Below are positions 7,038-18,900 of a stretch of DNA of 64,000 nucleotides, piece by piece. The notes beneath the pieces were generated by a model, which saw only the letters and a program-made list of their open reading frames with translations, did not search any database and was not told where the DNA came from. This stretch comes from Dyella sp. GSA-30 (lineage in GTDB: Bacteria; Pseudomonadota; Gammaproteobacteria; Xanthomonadales; Rhodanobacteraceae): positions 3,821,524 through 3,885,523 of the forward strand of contig NZ_AP027042.1 in NCBI RefSeq assembly GCF_027924605.1, read 5' to 3'. The position numbers were made by a program, and so were the translations under genes. Within the stretch, counting starts at the first letter, position 1; the number at the start of each line of letters is the position of its first letter.

Positions 7038-8431
7038 GGGGTCGCCGGCTGTGCCAGCACGATGCCATTCTGGCGCTTCCTTACCGCCAACCAGATACGC
7101 CAGAAGTACATAGCACCAATGGACGCCTCGAAGATCGAGCCGACGACCCAGCAGGTGGGCAGGAAGCTGGCGTTGCCCAGGTGCGTCGCGGTGATCGCAT
7201 AGGTCACCGGAATGCTCAGTACCCACAGCAACACGATGCGGGTGCTGAACAGAAACCTCGTCAGGCCGAAACTTTCCAGCACCGCGCCTCCGGTCATGGA
7301 GAATGCAAAGGCGACCGTGTAGAGCCACAGCACGCGCGCGGTCGCGACGGATACCTGCCGGATCTCTTCGGGCTTGTCGGGCAATCCGAACGGGGTCAAC
7401 AACAGCGTCGGCGTCACTATCTGGAAAAAGGCGATGATGGCGACATAGGTCAACTCGATCGCCATCGTAACGAAAAGAATTCTGGGTATCTGCGGATAGT
7501 CTTCCTGGCCAAGCGCATTTCCACACAACACGCTGCAACCAATGCCTAAGCCGATAAGCGGAACGCCGCCGATATAGTTGACGGTCAAATTGACGTTGTT
7601 GGCTGCAAGCCCGATCGTGCCCAGGCCGGCCACAATCCAGACGAATGCCGCGCTTCCAAGATTGGTGATACCCGCCGAACCGCCGATGGTAAAGCCCTTT
7701 CGTATGCGCGAGAAAAACTCGCTCCCGACCGAATCGCCACGCTTGAGTATCAGCCCTTTCAGATGGCCCCACACGTCTCTGGGCATGTAGGCCAGATAGC
7801 AACCCAGCATGACCAGCGTGCCGGACAAGGTTCCCAGGGCCGAACCGCGCATGCCGAGTTCGGGTAAGCCGTACTTGCCAAATACCAGGCCAATGATCAT
7901 GACGATGGATACCAGCTGGCCGATCAGCCCGACGATCAAGGTCACTCGTGTTTTACCGATCCCGCTGAAATAGGACGAAAGCGCCATGTTCAACGTCATG
8001 ACGCTGCCGAAGTAGGCCGACCAATAAAGAAACTGCGATTCCAGATGGGTAATTGCTGCGGGTCGGTTGCTCAGGAAGGGAATCAACTCGATAAGCGGTG
8101 CCATCACTAACAGGATGGTGGCGAGCCCGGCGCCAACCAGGATGCCTACCGCGGCCTGATACGCAGCCTGCCCCTGTCCTGACCGCCCGAACGCCTGCGC
8201 AACGCAGGACCTCGAAAAGCCTGCAAACCCGGTAAAGAAGGTAACGATCGCCATCGCGGTATGGATGGCCGGACCGGAGGCGACCAGGGTGTCGCTCGAA
8301 TACCGCGCCAGGCAGATGCGATCGACGAGCATCATGATCAGGTTCCCGAGCATCGCCCCCATCAAGGGAAACGAGACATTCAGGACTTTCCTGGCTACCC
8401 GGAAATAGAGGCCGGCATCATTCGAGTTCAA
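7034..8431 (-). CDS. MATE-family efflux transporter (copy A)
   Basis: A 465-residue inner-membrane protein with about 12 hydrophobic helices and the MATE pattern: two homologous halves, an early PLMGAMLGNLIMMLVDRI helix and a late SIPVTYAI region. MATE proteins export small amphipathic compounds using a proton or sodium gradient, so it is probably the exporter or self-protection pump for the product of synthase 1. The start is TTG at 8431, with GAGGA 8 nt upstream and no in-frame ATG; the paralogue at 36951 also starts with TTG, which supports the choice. The gene lies 30 bp after the P450 and overlaps the thioesterase start by 4 bp. Confidence 0.92.
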   Translation of the reverse strand: MNSNDAGLYFRVARKVLNVSFPLMGAMLGNLIMMLVDRICLARYSSDTLVASGPAIHTAMAIVTFFTGFAGFSRSCVAQAFGRSGQGQAAYQAAVGILVGAGLATILLVMAPLIELIPFLSNRPAAITHLESQFLYWSAYFGSVMTLNMALSSYFSGIGKTRVTLIVGLIGQLVSIVMIIGLVFGKYGLPELGMRGSALGTLSGTLVMLGCYLAYMPRDVWGHLKGLILKRGDSVGSEFFSRIRKGFTIGGSAGITNLGSAAFVWIVAGLGTIGLAANNVNLTVNYIGGVPLIGLGIGCSVLCGNALGQEDYPQIPRILFVTMAIELTYVAIIAFFQIVTPTLLLTPFGLPDKPEEIRQVSVATARVLWLYTVAFAFSMTGGAVLESFGLTRFLFSTRIVLLWVLSIPVTYAITATHLGNASFLPTCWVVGSIFEASIGAMYFWRIWLAVRKRQNGIVLAQPATP

Positions 8432-8461
8432 GGCGATGTTCCTCGCGCTGCGGCGCCAGTA

Positions 8462-9925
8462 CTAAACACGGGATTTCAACCGCACAGGCACCGCGCTGGG
8501 TCCCATGAAGAAATTCATGACCTGCAGGACCGGTGGCGCGCCGGTATCGAACTCCAATTCGAAGTTACGCATGATCATCGATACCACGACCTTGATCTCG
8601 GTCAGGGCCAGGAAGCGACCGGGGCACAGGCGTGCACCGCCACCGAACGGGAAAACCTTGCGCGAGGGATCGTCGTCCCGGTGCGGCTTCTGCTCGAAGA
8701 TCCAACGCTCGGGCTGGAAGAGTTCGTGCTGCGGGAAGTGCGCGTCGTCCAGCCCGTCACCGAAGTTCGTCGGCACGAAGATCACCATGCCTTTCGGGAT
8801 AAAGGTATCGAGGATGACGCTGTCGTTTTTGCTGATGAAGCCAAGGAAGGGTGTCGCCGACCTTAGCCGCTGGGTTTCGTTATGCACCGCATCCAGATAA
8901 GGGAGCTGCTTCATCTGTTCCCATTCGCGCGACAGCGGTGCATCGCCCAGAACCGCGTCGACTTCGGCCGTCAGCTTGGCGGCGGCGTCGGGATTTTTCG
9001 CCAGCATGTTGATCATCCAGGCGATGGAGTTGGCCGTGGTGTCGATACCGCCCACCACGCTTGCGATCGCGTTGCTGATGAGTTCCTGGTCGGTAAAGTC
9101 CGAATCGGGGTCTTCGCTCGCAACAATCATGGCCTCCAGCATGTTGGCCGGCTTGTCGCGCAGATGCGGTTGCTGCTTGAGGCGCTCGCGTGTGCTCGTG
9201 ATAAATCCGAGCACCGTCTGCTCGACATCGGTTGCGGACTTGTCGGCCGCATGGTCTACCGGCAGCTTGAAGTGATGCCAGTAGGGGTATAGCGCGGTGC
9301 CCCGGCTGGCAAGACGCTCCAGCAGGTTATCCAGATTGTGCTGCAACTGGTTGTCGTCGTCATTGACCACGCCAAGGTCGTAACCCATGGCGATACCGAC
9401 GATGATGTCGAGTGCCAGCGCCTTCAGGTCGCGACGCAGGTCGACGGGCTTCCCGCTCGCCAGGGCGGCCTTCCAGCGCTGAAGCATGCGCTCGGTCATA
9501 TCTCCCATGGTGGGAAAGAAGTTGTGGATGACGTCGAAGCTCAAGCCGCCCATGACCAGCTTGCGCTGCTTGCGCCAGTCATCGCCCTCGGCGGTGAATA
9601 CGCCGCCCACCTTCAGCTCGTTCATCCGTGCCCGAAGGCCCCGGTTGCGCTCGAAGCCGTCAGGGCGCTCTTTCAGCAAGCTGCTGATGGCCGCGCGGTC
9701 CGAGACGACGACGATCGGGATGCCGAACGCATTCAGGCGATAGATCGGCCCGAACTCGCGGATGAACTTCGCGAGCTTCAAATGCCATTGCTGCCCGCGC
9801 ATCTGCAGCTGGTTGCCGAAGAACGGCAACCCCTTCGGGCCAGGCAGATCGTCGACCGTACGCGAATACTTCAGTTCGCCCACGTCTTCCACATCCAATT
9901 CAGAGGCTTCAGCGTTCGTGTTCAT
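8462..9925 (-). CDS. Cytochrome P450 (copy A)
   Basis: A 487-residue soluble P450. The proline-rich LPGPKG is near residue 27-32, the I-helix oxygen-activation motif is GGIDTTAN, the ExxR of the K-helix is in HNETQRL, and the heme loop is FPFGGGARLCPG with ligand C434. It should hydroxylate, epoxidise or desaturate the polyketide-peptide, with electrons from a ferredoxin pair not encoded here. The ATG at 9925 was chosen over one 21 bp upstream because AGGAAAG lies 5 nt before it, and the paralogue at 38440 has the matching GGGAAAG-CCATC-ATG arrangement. It lies 29 bp behind synthase 1 in the same operon. The protein is closely similar to copy B along its whole length, except for the divergent N-terminus. 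Confidence 0.95.
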   Translation of the reverse strand: MNTNAEASELDVEDVGELKYSRTVDDLPGPKGLPFFGNQLQMRGQQWHLKLAKFIREFGPIYRLNAFGIPIVVVSDRAAISSLLKERPDGFERNRGLRARMNELKVGGVFTAEGDDWRKQRKLVMGGLSFDVIHNFFPTMGDMTERMLQRWKAALASGKPVDLRRDLKALALDIIVGIAMGYDLGVVNDDDNQLQHNLDNLLERLASRGTALYPYWHHFKLPVDHAADKSATDVEQTVLGFITSTRERLKQQPHLRDKPANMLEAMIVASEDPDSDFTDQELISNAIASVVGGIDTTANSIAWMINMLAKNPDAAAKLTAEVDAVLGDAPLSREWEQMKQLPYLDAVHNETQRLRSATPFLGFISKNDSVILDTFIPKGMVIFVPTNFGDGLDDAHFPQHELFQPERWIFEQKPHRDDDPSRKVFPFGGGARLCPGRFLALTEIKVVVSMIMRNFELEFDTGAPPVLQVMNFFMGPSAVPVRLKSRV

Positions 9926-9954
9926 GATGGCTTTCCTAAAGTGCAAGAGTGAAC

Positions 9955-12900
9955 TTATACAAGCGACAATTCCGCGCTCTGGGAACGACGTTTGAGCCGG
10001 CCTGAAATCTCGCGCGCCAGTATCTCGATGAGCGGCGGCTTTACGATCGACAGATGGCTGCCACCGATACTCGTCACCTCAAGACGCCCTCCCAGCACAT
10101 CGCGCCACCCGAACGTCACGTCTTCGCCCTCGTTACGGTCGGCGGCAAAGAATGTCACGGTAACTGCCGCCGGTGGCGCCGTGTATTGCTCGGCCGCTTT
10201 GCCGCCAGCTCGGTAGACAGCCAGGATTCGCCGTACCAGCGGCATATCCAGATGTTCGGGCAGCAGTGCTTCGCGCTGGCATAGGGAGATCATGGCGTCG
10301 ATATCCTTGCTGTCCGCCAGTTCGGTTAATTCACCGTAAGCGGAATGCTGCCGCATATCGCGGCCCACCGGGTACAGGTCGACAACCCAGTGCATCAATG
10401 CACTGCATTCGTCGAACTCGGCGACATTTGCCGCACGTAGCTGAGCTCGCAAATAGGGGCTGCTGCCCGTATCGATCATGCCGACGAAGTTGACGGTCTC
10501 CCCCATCGCAAGCAGCTGATGGGCGATCTCATACGCAATCATGCCCCCCAGCGACCAGCCGGCGATGAGATACGGGCCCGAGGCCTGCACCTGCCGCATG
10601 GCATCCAGATAAGTGCGCGCCATGTCGACGATGCTTGCCTGAGGCGTTTCGCCCGCGGCGATACCACTCGCTGCCAGGGCATACACCGGCTGATCGGCAT
10701 CCAGATACCGTGCCAGGTCGAACGCATACTGGACCTCACCACCAATGGGGTGAATCAGGAACAGCGGCGTCGCGTGGCCGTGAGGCCGAATGGGCACCAG
10801 GTTCGGATGCCGTGACGGCGGCTTGCTTGCATCGACAAACGCCGCCAGTGCACCCAGCGTCGGATGGGTGAACAGATGACGCAACTCCAAATCGATACCC
10901 GCTCGCTTGCGCAACTGAGACACCAGCTGCACCGCCAGCAAGGAGTGTCCGCCGAGCCGGAAGAAATCATCGGACACGCTGATGTGCTTCACCTTCAGCA
11001 CATCGATCCAGATGTCGGCGATGATCTGCTCGGTCGGTGTCCGCGGGGCGAGGTGGACGGCATCGCTTTGCGTCAGGTCCGGCACGGGAAGCGCCTTGCG
11101 ATCCACCTTGCCGTTTACCGTAAGCGGCAATGCTTCCAGGATCACATAGCTGCTGGGCAGCATGTAGTCCGGTAGCCGTTGTGCCAGGCCGGTGCGATAG
11201 GCCGCTACCTGTCCGCGGCCCTGCGACGGCACCACGTACGCCACCAGTCGCTTCTCGCCCGGGATGTCTTCACGCAGCATCACCGTCGCTGCCTGCACGT
11301 CGGCCAGGGCTGCCAGCTGCTGCTCGATCTCGCCCAGCTCGATTCGGAAGCCACGCAGCTTGACCTGATCGTCGCCACGACCCAGGAACTCCAGCTCGCC
11401 ATCGGCCCGGTAACGCACCAGATCGCCTGTGCGATAGAGACGCGCTCCGGATCTGTCCGTGAACGGATCAGCGACAAAACGCTCTTCGGTGAGCGATGCA
11501 CGACCGAGGTAACCCAGCGCCACGCCATCGCCACCGATATACAGCTCGCCCACGCTGCCCATCGGCTGCAACTGCATGCCCTCGCCCAGCACATACAACT
11601 GGGTATTGCCGATCGCCCGTCCGATCGGTGCCGCGACACCCCCAAGTGTCTCCAGCACCGCCGCGTCCGAGAGCGACCAGATGCTGCAACCCACCGTCGC
11701 CTCGGTCGGGCCGTACTCGTTCACGAAGGTTGCCGCCGGCAGCAGTTCGCCCTTCCAGCGACGTAGCGTCGCCAGGGTGAGCTGCTCGCCACCGATCACG
11801 ATGCAGTGAGCTGCATCGCCTGCCGCTTCGGCACGATCCATATAGGACAGCGCTTCCAGATGGGCCGGGGTGATCTTGAACAACCAGGGCGCGCCTGAGG
11901 CAAACAAGCGTGCCGACAATTGCGGCAAGGTTCGTTCGTCATCGGCCAGCAGCACCATCGGCTTGCCCACCATCAGCGGGGGCAGCAAGGTCGTGACCGT
12001 CGCATCGAAGCCCAGCGGTGAACTTACCACCGAGCCGACGATGTCTTCGCCCAGGTACTCGCGTACCGCGTGCCACACGTAGTTCGACAACGAGCCGTGG
12101 GCCACCATCACACCCTTGGGCTTGCCGGTAGAGCCGGAGGTGTAGAGCACGTAGGCCATGCGGGTGGCTGAGGTCTGATTGTCCAGATTGTCGTCCGCAT
12201 AGCTGCGCAACATGCCTGCATCACCGTCCAGGCAGAACACCGGCGAGTTCGGCAAGCGATCTCGTAGATGTTGCTGCGTCAGGACCACGGCCGGTTTGGC
12301 ATCATCCAGGATCGTGGCCAGCCGCTCCGGCGGATAGGCCGGATCCAGCGGCACATAGGCACCGCCCGCTTTCCATACGGCCAGCATGCCGACGATCATC
12401 GCCACCGAACGTTCGACGCACAGTCCCACCAGCACGTCCGGTCCCACACCCTGCTCACGCAGATGACGTGCCAGACGATTAGCCTGGGCATTGAGCTCCG
12501 CGTAACTCACTGACGCGTCCTCGACTATCACTGCCAACTGGTTTGGCGTCCGTGCTACCTGTGCTTCGAACAACTCATGCAGCGCGTGGACATGCGGGTA
12601 CGCCATGTCGGTGGCGTTGAAGGTAGCGACCAGTTGATGGCGTTCGGCCTCGCCCAACATGGCTAACTGACCGACGGCACGTTCCGGCTCGGCCACAATG
12701 GCCTGCAACAACTGCGTAAAGTGACCGGCCATGCGTTCGATCGTGCGCGCATCGAACAGCTCGGTGCTGTATTCGAAGCTGCCGTGCAAGCCATCACGTT
12801 CCTCGGTCAAGGTCAGCGTGATATCGAACTTGGCCAGGGCACTTTCATGAGCCAGCAGGTTCATCGACAGGCCAGGCAGCGCCAGTTCGTCCATCGGCAC

Positions 12901-15900
12901 GTTCTGCAGCACCAGCATCACCTGAAACAGCGGCGAATAACTCGTGTGGCGTTCCGGCTGCAAAGCTTCGACCAGTTGCTCGAACGGCACATCCTGGTGG
13001 GCGTAGGCATCCAGCGTGTGCTGTCGTACCTGTTGCAGCAGGCTATGGAAATCGAGCGACAGATCGACCTGGGTGCGCAATACCAGCGTGTTGACGAAGA
13101 AGCCGATCAGGTCTTCGACCTCGGCGCGGTTGCGATTGGCGATCGGCGTGCCGATGCAGATATCGCTCTGGCCCGAATAACGGGCCAGCAACACATTGAA
13201 GGCCGCGCATAGCGTCATGAACAGCGTGCTCTGGGTTCGCCGGCTCAGCGCCTGCAGACCCGATACCAGCGTCGCTGGCAACTCGAACGGCAACGTCGCA
13301 CCAATATGGCTCGACTGCGCCGGGCGCGGCCGGTCGGTCGGCAAGGCCAACAGGCTGGGACTATCGGCGAGCTGCCGCTTCCAATAGCTCAGCTGTCGCT
13401 CCAGCACATCGCCTTGCAACCATTCGCGCTGCCACTGGGCGAAATCGGCGTACTGGATCGACAGCTCCGACAACGGCGATGGCCGGCCCTCGGTGAACGC
13501 CTGATACAGCGCAGCCATCTCTCGAACGACCACACCCATCGACCAACCGTCCGAGACGATATGGTGCATGGTCAACAACAGGACATGTTCTTCCGTGTCC
13601 AGCCGCAACAAGGCGCCGCGAATCAGCAGATCCGCCTCCAGGTCGAATCGCGTTTGCGCCTCCTCCATCGACAATCGTTGGGCCTCGACTGCTCGCTCCT
13701 TTACCGGCAAGTCCGACAGGTCGCTGATAGCCAGCGGCAAGTCCACGCAGGACATGACCACTTGCACTGGCGATCCATCGTCGTCGGCAAAACAGGTACG
13801 CAGCGCTTCATGGCGACGCAGAATCTCGTTGAGCGTGCGGGCCAGGGCAACCACATCGAGATGCCCCTTCAGGCGCAGCGCCACCGGGATGTTGTAGAGC
13901 GCGCTCTGGCGATCCAGTTGATCCAGGAACCACAGGCGCTGTTGGGCGAACGACAAGGCCAGCGGCCTATCGCGATTTGCCCGCTGCAGCGATGGCGCGC
14001 CGCCTCCAGCCTCGGCGTCGACCATCTTGCGCATCAACATCACGATGGACGGCGCGTCGAACAAGGCACGCAAGGGCAATTCGACCTGCAGCGCGCGCCG
14101 TATCCGCGACATCAACTGCGTCGCCAATAGCGAATGGCCGCCCAGCGCGAAGAAGTCGTCGTGGATGCCCACCTTGTCCAGCTTCAGAACCTCCGCCCAG
14201 ATACCTGCCATGATTTCTTCGGCTGGCGTGCGCGGCGCGACATAACCTTCATCGCTTCGCGTCATGTCCGGGGCCGGCAACGCGCCACGATTGACCTTGC
14301 CGTTGGGTGTCAGCGGCATACGATCGAGCGTGATGAAATAGCTCGGCACCATGTACTCGGGGAGCGTCTGCGACAGTATCGTGCGCAAATGCGTCTCGTC
14401 CGGCAGGGGTTGCCCGTCATGCGCAACCAGATAGGCGACAAGCCGCTTGTCACCCGCGTTGTCCTCGCGCGCCAGCACCACCACTTCGCTGGCAAGGGTC
14501 TGCAAGGCAGCCTCGATCTCGCCCAACTCGATACGGAAGCCGCGAATCTTGACCTGGTGATCGATGCGTCCCAGATACTCGATCTGGCCATCCGCCCGAT
14601 ACTGAACCAGATCACCGGTGCGATACATCCGCGCGCCTGGCATGGCACTGAAGGGGTTGGGGACGAACTTCTCCGCCGTCAGTTCGGGCCGTTTCAGATA
14701 GCCACGGGCCAGCCCGTCACCGGCAATGAACAACTCACCGGCGACGCCCATCGGAACGGGCTCTCCTTGGGCGTCGAGAATATACGTCTGTGTATTGGCA
14801 ATCGGACGACCGATCGACACCGGCGTGCTCGAACCCTTCTCCACCAGCGTAAAGGTCGAATACGTCGTGTCTTCCGACGGGCCATACAGGTTGTAGATTT
14901 TCTCGACCGATGCCTGCCGATAGAGCGACTGCACCAGCGTGTTGGACAACGCCTCGCCGGCCAGGTTGACGACCTTCACCGACGCAGGGAGCGTCTTGTT
15001 CCGACGCACTTCGGCCATTGCCGAGGGCACCGTGTTGATCAGGGTGACCGGCAACGTGTCCGCGCGCTCCGCGAAATCGAGAATATTATCGACCAGCCAG
15101 GACGAACCGCCCCGGCTCAAGGGGCCGAAGATCTCGAAGATGGAAAGGTCGAAACAGATCGACGTCGATGCCAGCACCTTGTCGAGGCTGTCGCCGTCGA
15201 ACGTAGCCAGTGCCCAATGAATAAACGTGACAGCATTGCGATGCTGGATCGCCACACCTTTGGGCTTGCCGGTCGACCCGGACGTGTAGATCACGTAAGC
15301 CAGATGGTCGCCGACAGCGACAGCCGCAGGATTATCGTCGCGGCAGCCGGCCAATAGCGCAGCGTCTGCATCGATGCAGAACACCGTCATGCCTTCCACC
15401 GGAGGCAAATCCGATAACAGATGCTGCTGCGTCAGCAACACTCGCGGCTCGGCGTCGACCAACATGGTCGCGATTCGCCCGGCCGGATAAGCAGGATCCA
15501 GCGGCACATAAGCACCACCGGCCTTCAGCACGCCAAGCAGGCAAGCAATCAGATCAGGCGTACGCGTCATGCATACCCCCACGAGCACATCCGGCCCGAC
15601 GCCCAGGCTTCGCAGGTGATGAGCCAGCTGATTGGCTCGCCGATTGAGTTCGGCATAGCTGAGCGCGACGCCGTTGTGCATCAGCGCCATGCTGTCCGGT
15701 GTACGTGCTACCTGTGCCTCGAACAACGCCTGGAGGGTCTGCGTACGGTTGGTCTCCGTGGAGATCGTCGCCGTGTCGTTCCACGCATGCAACAGCCGAT
15801 CCCGTTCCGCCGTCGGCATGACTTTCAGGCTTTCAATAGACGCCTCCGGGCTGGACTCCAGCGCATCGGCCAGGTGTTCCAGCACCGTGTGCATGTATTG

Positions 15901-18900
15901 GCACACCCGTCGTGCGCGCTCGCCATCCGATATCTGAACGGCCAGGCCAAATCCATCACCGGCGTCGTCTACCGACATCATGCAGGGATAATTGGTGCGC
16001 TCCTTGACGTTGAGCAGCTGCATGCCCGGCAGTTCTTCGGTCAGGACCGAGTCCGCGCCGACGTTATGGCGGTAGTTGAACAACGACGAGAACAGCGGCG
16101 TGGGCGCCACCACGCCGCTTGCGCGCTGAGCCAGCGCCAGCGATGCATGTTCATGGCGCAGCAGCTGGGTCAGCAGCACATGCGTATCGCGCACGCCATC
16201 GAGCACGGACTTCGTGCCCGTCTGTATGCATACCGGCAACGTGTTGATGAAGATGCCCAGTACCCGATCCGAACCTTCGCCGCTTTGCATGCGACCGAAC
16301 AGCACCGTACCGAACACCACATCCTGCCGCCCCGAAAGCTGCGACAGCACTTGCGCCCATGCCAGATGCATCAGGCTGGCTGCGCTCACGCCCAACTTGC
16401 GCGCCAACTGGCGCAAGCGACGTGCCAGCGTGGGATCGACCTGTTGTTGTGCTTCGGCGATATCCGCGCCGTCGCCCTGTACGTTCAACAGGCCGAAGGG
16501 TGCGGTTGGTTCGTCGACCTGCGCCAGCATCGAACGGAAGAACGACTCGTGCTCCGCCTGGCTTACGCCGGACTGGGCCTGGGCCACGAAGTTGCGGAAC
16601 GGCAGCGGCTCAGGCAACGTGACTTCATGGCCGTGCAGGATAGTTCTGAGTTCGTCCATCAACAGCTTGAGCGACGTATTGTCGTCGATCAGATGGTGCA
16701 ACATGATCTGCATCAACCAACGGCCGTGCGCCCCATCCTCGGCGACAAAGCACCTGAGCAAGGGAGCCTGACGTACATCGAGGCGATAGTTCAGCGGGTT
16801 GTAGCGTGCCCGCAATTGCGCGGCTACATCGTCGTCCTGCACCAGTTCGACTTCTTCGAGGATCAGCGGAGCTCGCCGCCAGACCACCTGCATCGGTTCG
16901 GCCAGCCCCTCCCACGCGATGGCAGTGCGGAAGGCATCGTGGCGGGCAATAACCGTTTCCAGCGCCGAAGCGAACGCATCCAGATGGCCACGCGTTTCGA
17001 ACGCCCAGAGCATCTCCATCACGTACGCATCGCGCTCCTCGGCCATCAGATGATGGAAGAAGATGCCTTCCTGCGCCGGCGACAGCGGATAGATGTCCTT
17101 GATATTGGCAGCACCTCCCGGCACGCCCGCTTCGATGGCAGCAATGTCCGCACCATCCAGCGTCGCCAGAGTCACCATGTCTGGCGTGATATGCGCGCAC
17201 TCTTGCGGAATGCCATTGGCGGGCACCACGATGTCGGCACCACCTTTTTGCGTAGCCAGCGCCAGCGCCGCCACCGTCGGCTCGACAAAGAAGGTACGGA
17301 TATCGACCGAAAGATCCACGCGACGCATCCGCTGAATCAGGGCAATGGCGAGCAGCGAATGGCCGCCCAAAGCGAAGAAGTCGTCATGGACACCCACCTT
17401 GTCCAGCTTGAGAACCTCCGCCCAGATACCGGCAATAATTTCTTCCGTCGACGTGCGCGGTGCGACGTATTTCTCGTCGTTACGCACCGTGCCCGGAGCC
17501 GGTAGCGCCTTGCGGTCGGTCTTGCCATTGGCTGTCAACGGCATCCGTTCGAGCATCACGAAGTGGTTCGGCACCATGTACTCGGGTAGTGTCCTGCCCA
17601 CGGTTGCGCGTAGCTGCGCTTCATCCGGCAACGTTTGCCCCGTCCGTGCGACCACATAGGCGACAAGTCGCTTGTCGCCAGGCTGGTCTTCGCGCGCCAG
17701 CACCACTACCTCGCTTACCGCGGGATGATCGGCGATGCGCGCTTCGATCTCGCCCAGCTCGATGCGAAAACCGCGAATCTTGACCTGTTCGTCGTTGCGC
17801 CCCAGGTATTCGATACTGCCATCGGCCAGCCAACGGCCGACATCGCCAGTCTTGTAGAGGCGCGCCTGCGGATCATCGACGAACGGATTGGCCATGAAAC
17901 GTTCGGCCGTCAGTTCCGCCCGGTTAAGGTAACCCCGCGCCACACCGGCACCACCCACATACAACTCGCCGGCCACACCGAGCGGTACCGGTTCGCGATG
18001 GGTGTCCAGCACATAGATCTGCAGATCGGGAATCTGACGGCCGATCGGACTGGGACCGGCACGATGGGCATCGGCTGGCTCGATCGGCAGATACGTCACG
18101 TGCACCGTGGTTTCGGTGATGCCGTACATGTTGACCAGGCGCGTCGCTGCATTGGCCGGTCGTTCGTACCATGGTTTGAGCGTGCTCAGTTCGAGCGCTT
18201 CGCCGCCGAAGATGACGTAGCGCAAGTGATGTGTCCTGGCGCTGTCGCCTTGTGCTGCGATCAGCTGACGGAATGCACTGGGTGTCTGGTTGAGCACCGT
18301 GACACCTTGCGTGCATAACAGTTCGTAGAAGTCGGAAGGCGAGCGCGTTACGCCCTGTGGAACGACGACCAGTTTCCCGCCATAGGCCAGAGCGCCCCAG
18401 ATCTCCCACACCGAGAAATCGAACGCATAGGAATGGAACAAGGTCCACACATCGTCCCCGCCGAAACCGTACCAGTGGTCCGTAGCGGAGAGCAGCCGTA
18501 CCACATTGCCGTGCGCGACCATGACACCCTTGGGTTTACCGGTCGAACCCGAGGTGTAGATGATGTAAGCCAGGTGATGTGGTTGCAGCCCGAGGGCGGC
18601 GTTATCGAGATTGTTCGCATCCGCATGCGCCCACGCGCCGGCATCGTTGCGCAGATCGATTACGGGTGCGGTCGAGGTCTGCAGGATATCTTGCACGGAC
18701 TGCTGCAGGTTTTCCTTGCCGTCGACGATCACCGCGACCGGCGCGCTATCGGTCAAGGCGTAGCTCAGACGCTCGGCCGGATAGGTTGGATCCAGCGGCA
18801 CATAGGCGCCGCCGGCCTTCAAAACCCCCAGTAACCCAACGATCATCGCTACCGAACGTTCCACGCACAGGCCTACCAGCACATCCGGCCCTACGCCCCG

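Noticed and set aside
15421-17505. Long plus-strand reading frames opposite the synthases (for example 15421-17505 and 45836-47428)
   Set aside because: They lie antisense to clearly coding A and C domains, are rich in His, Arg and Gln as expected for reverse-frame translation of GC-rich DNA, and match no protein pattern.
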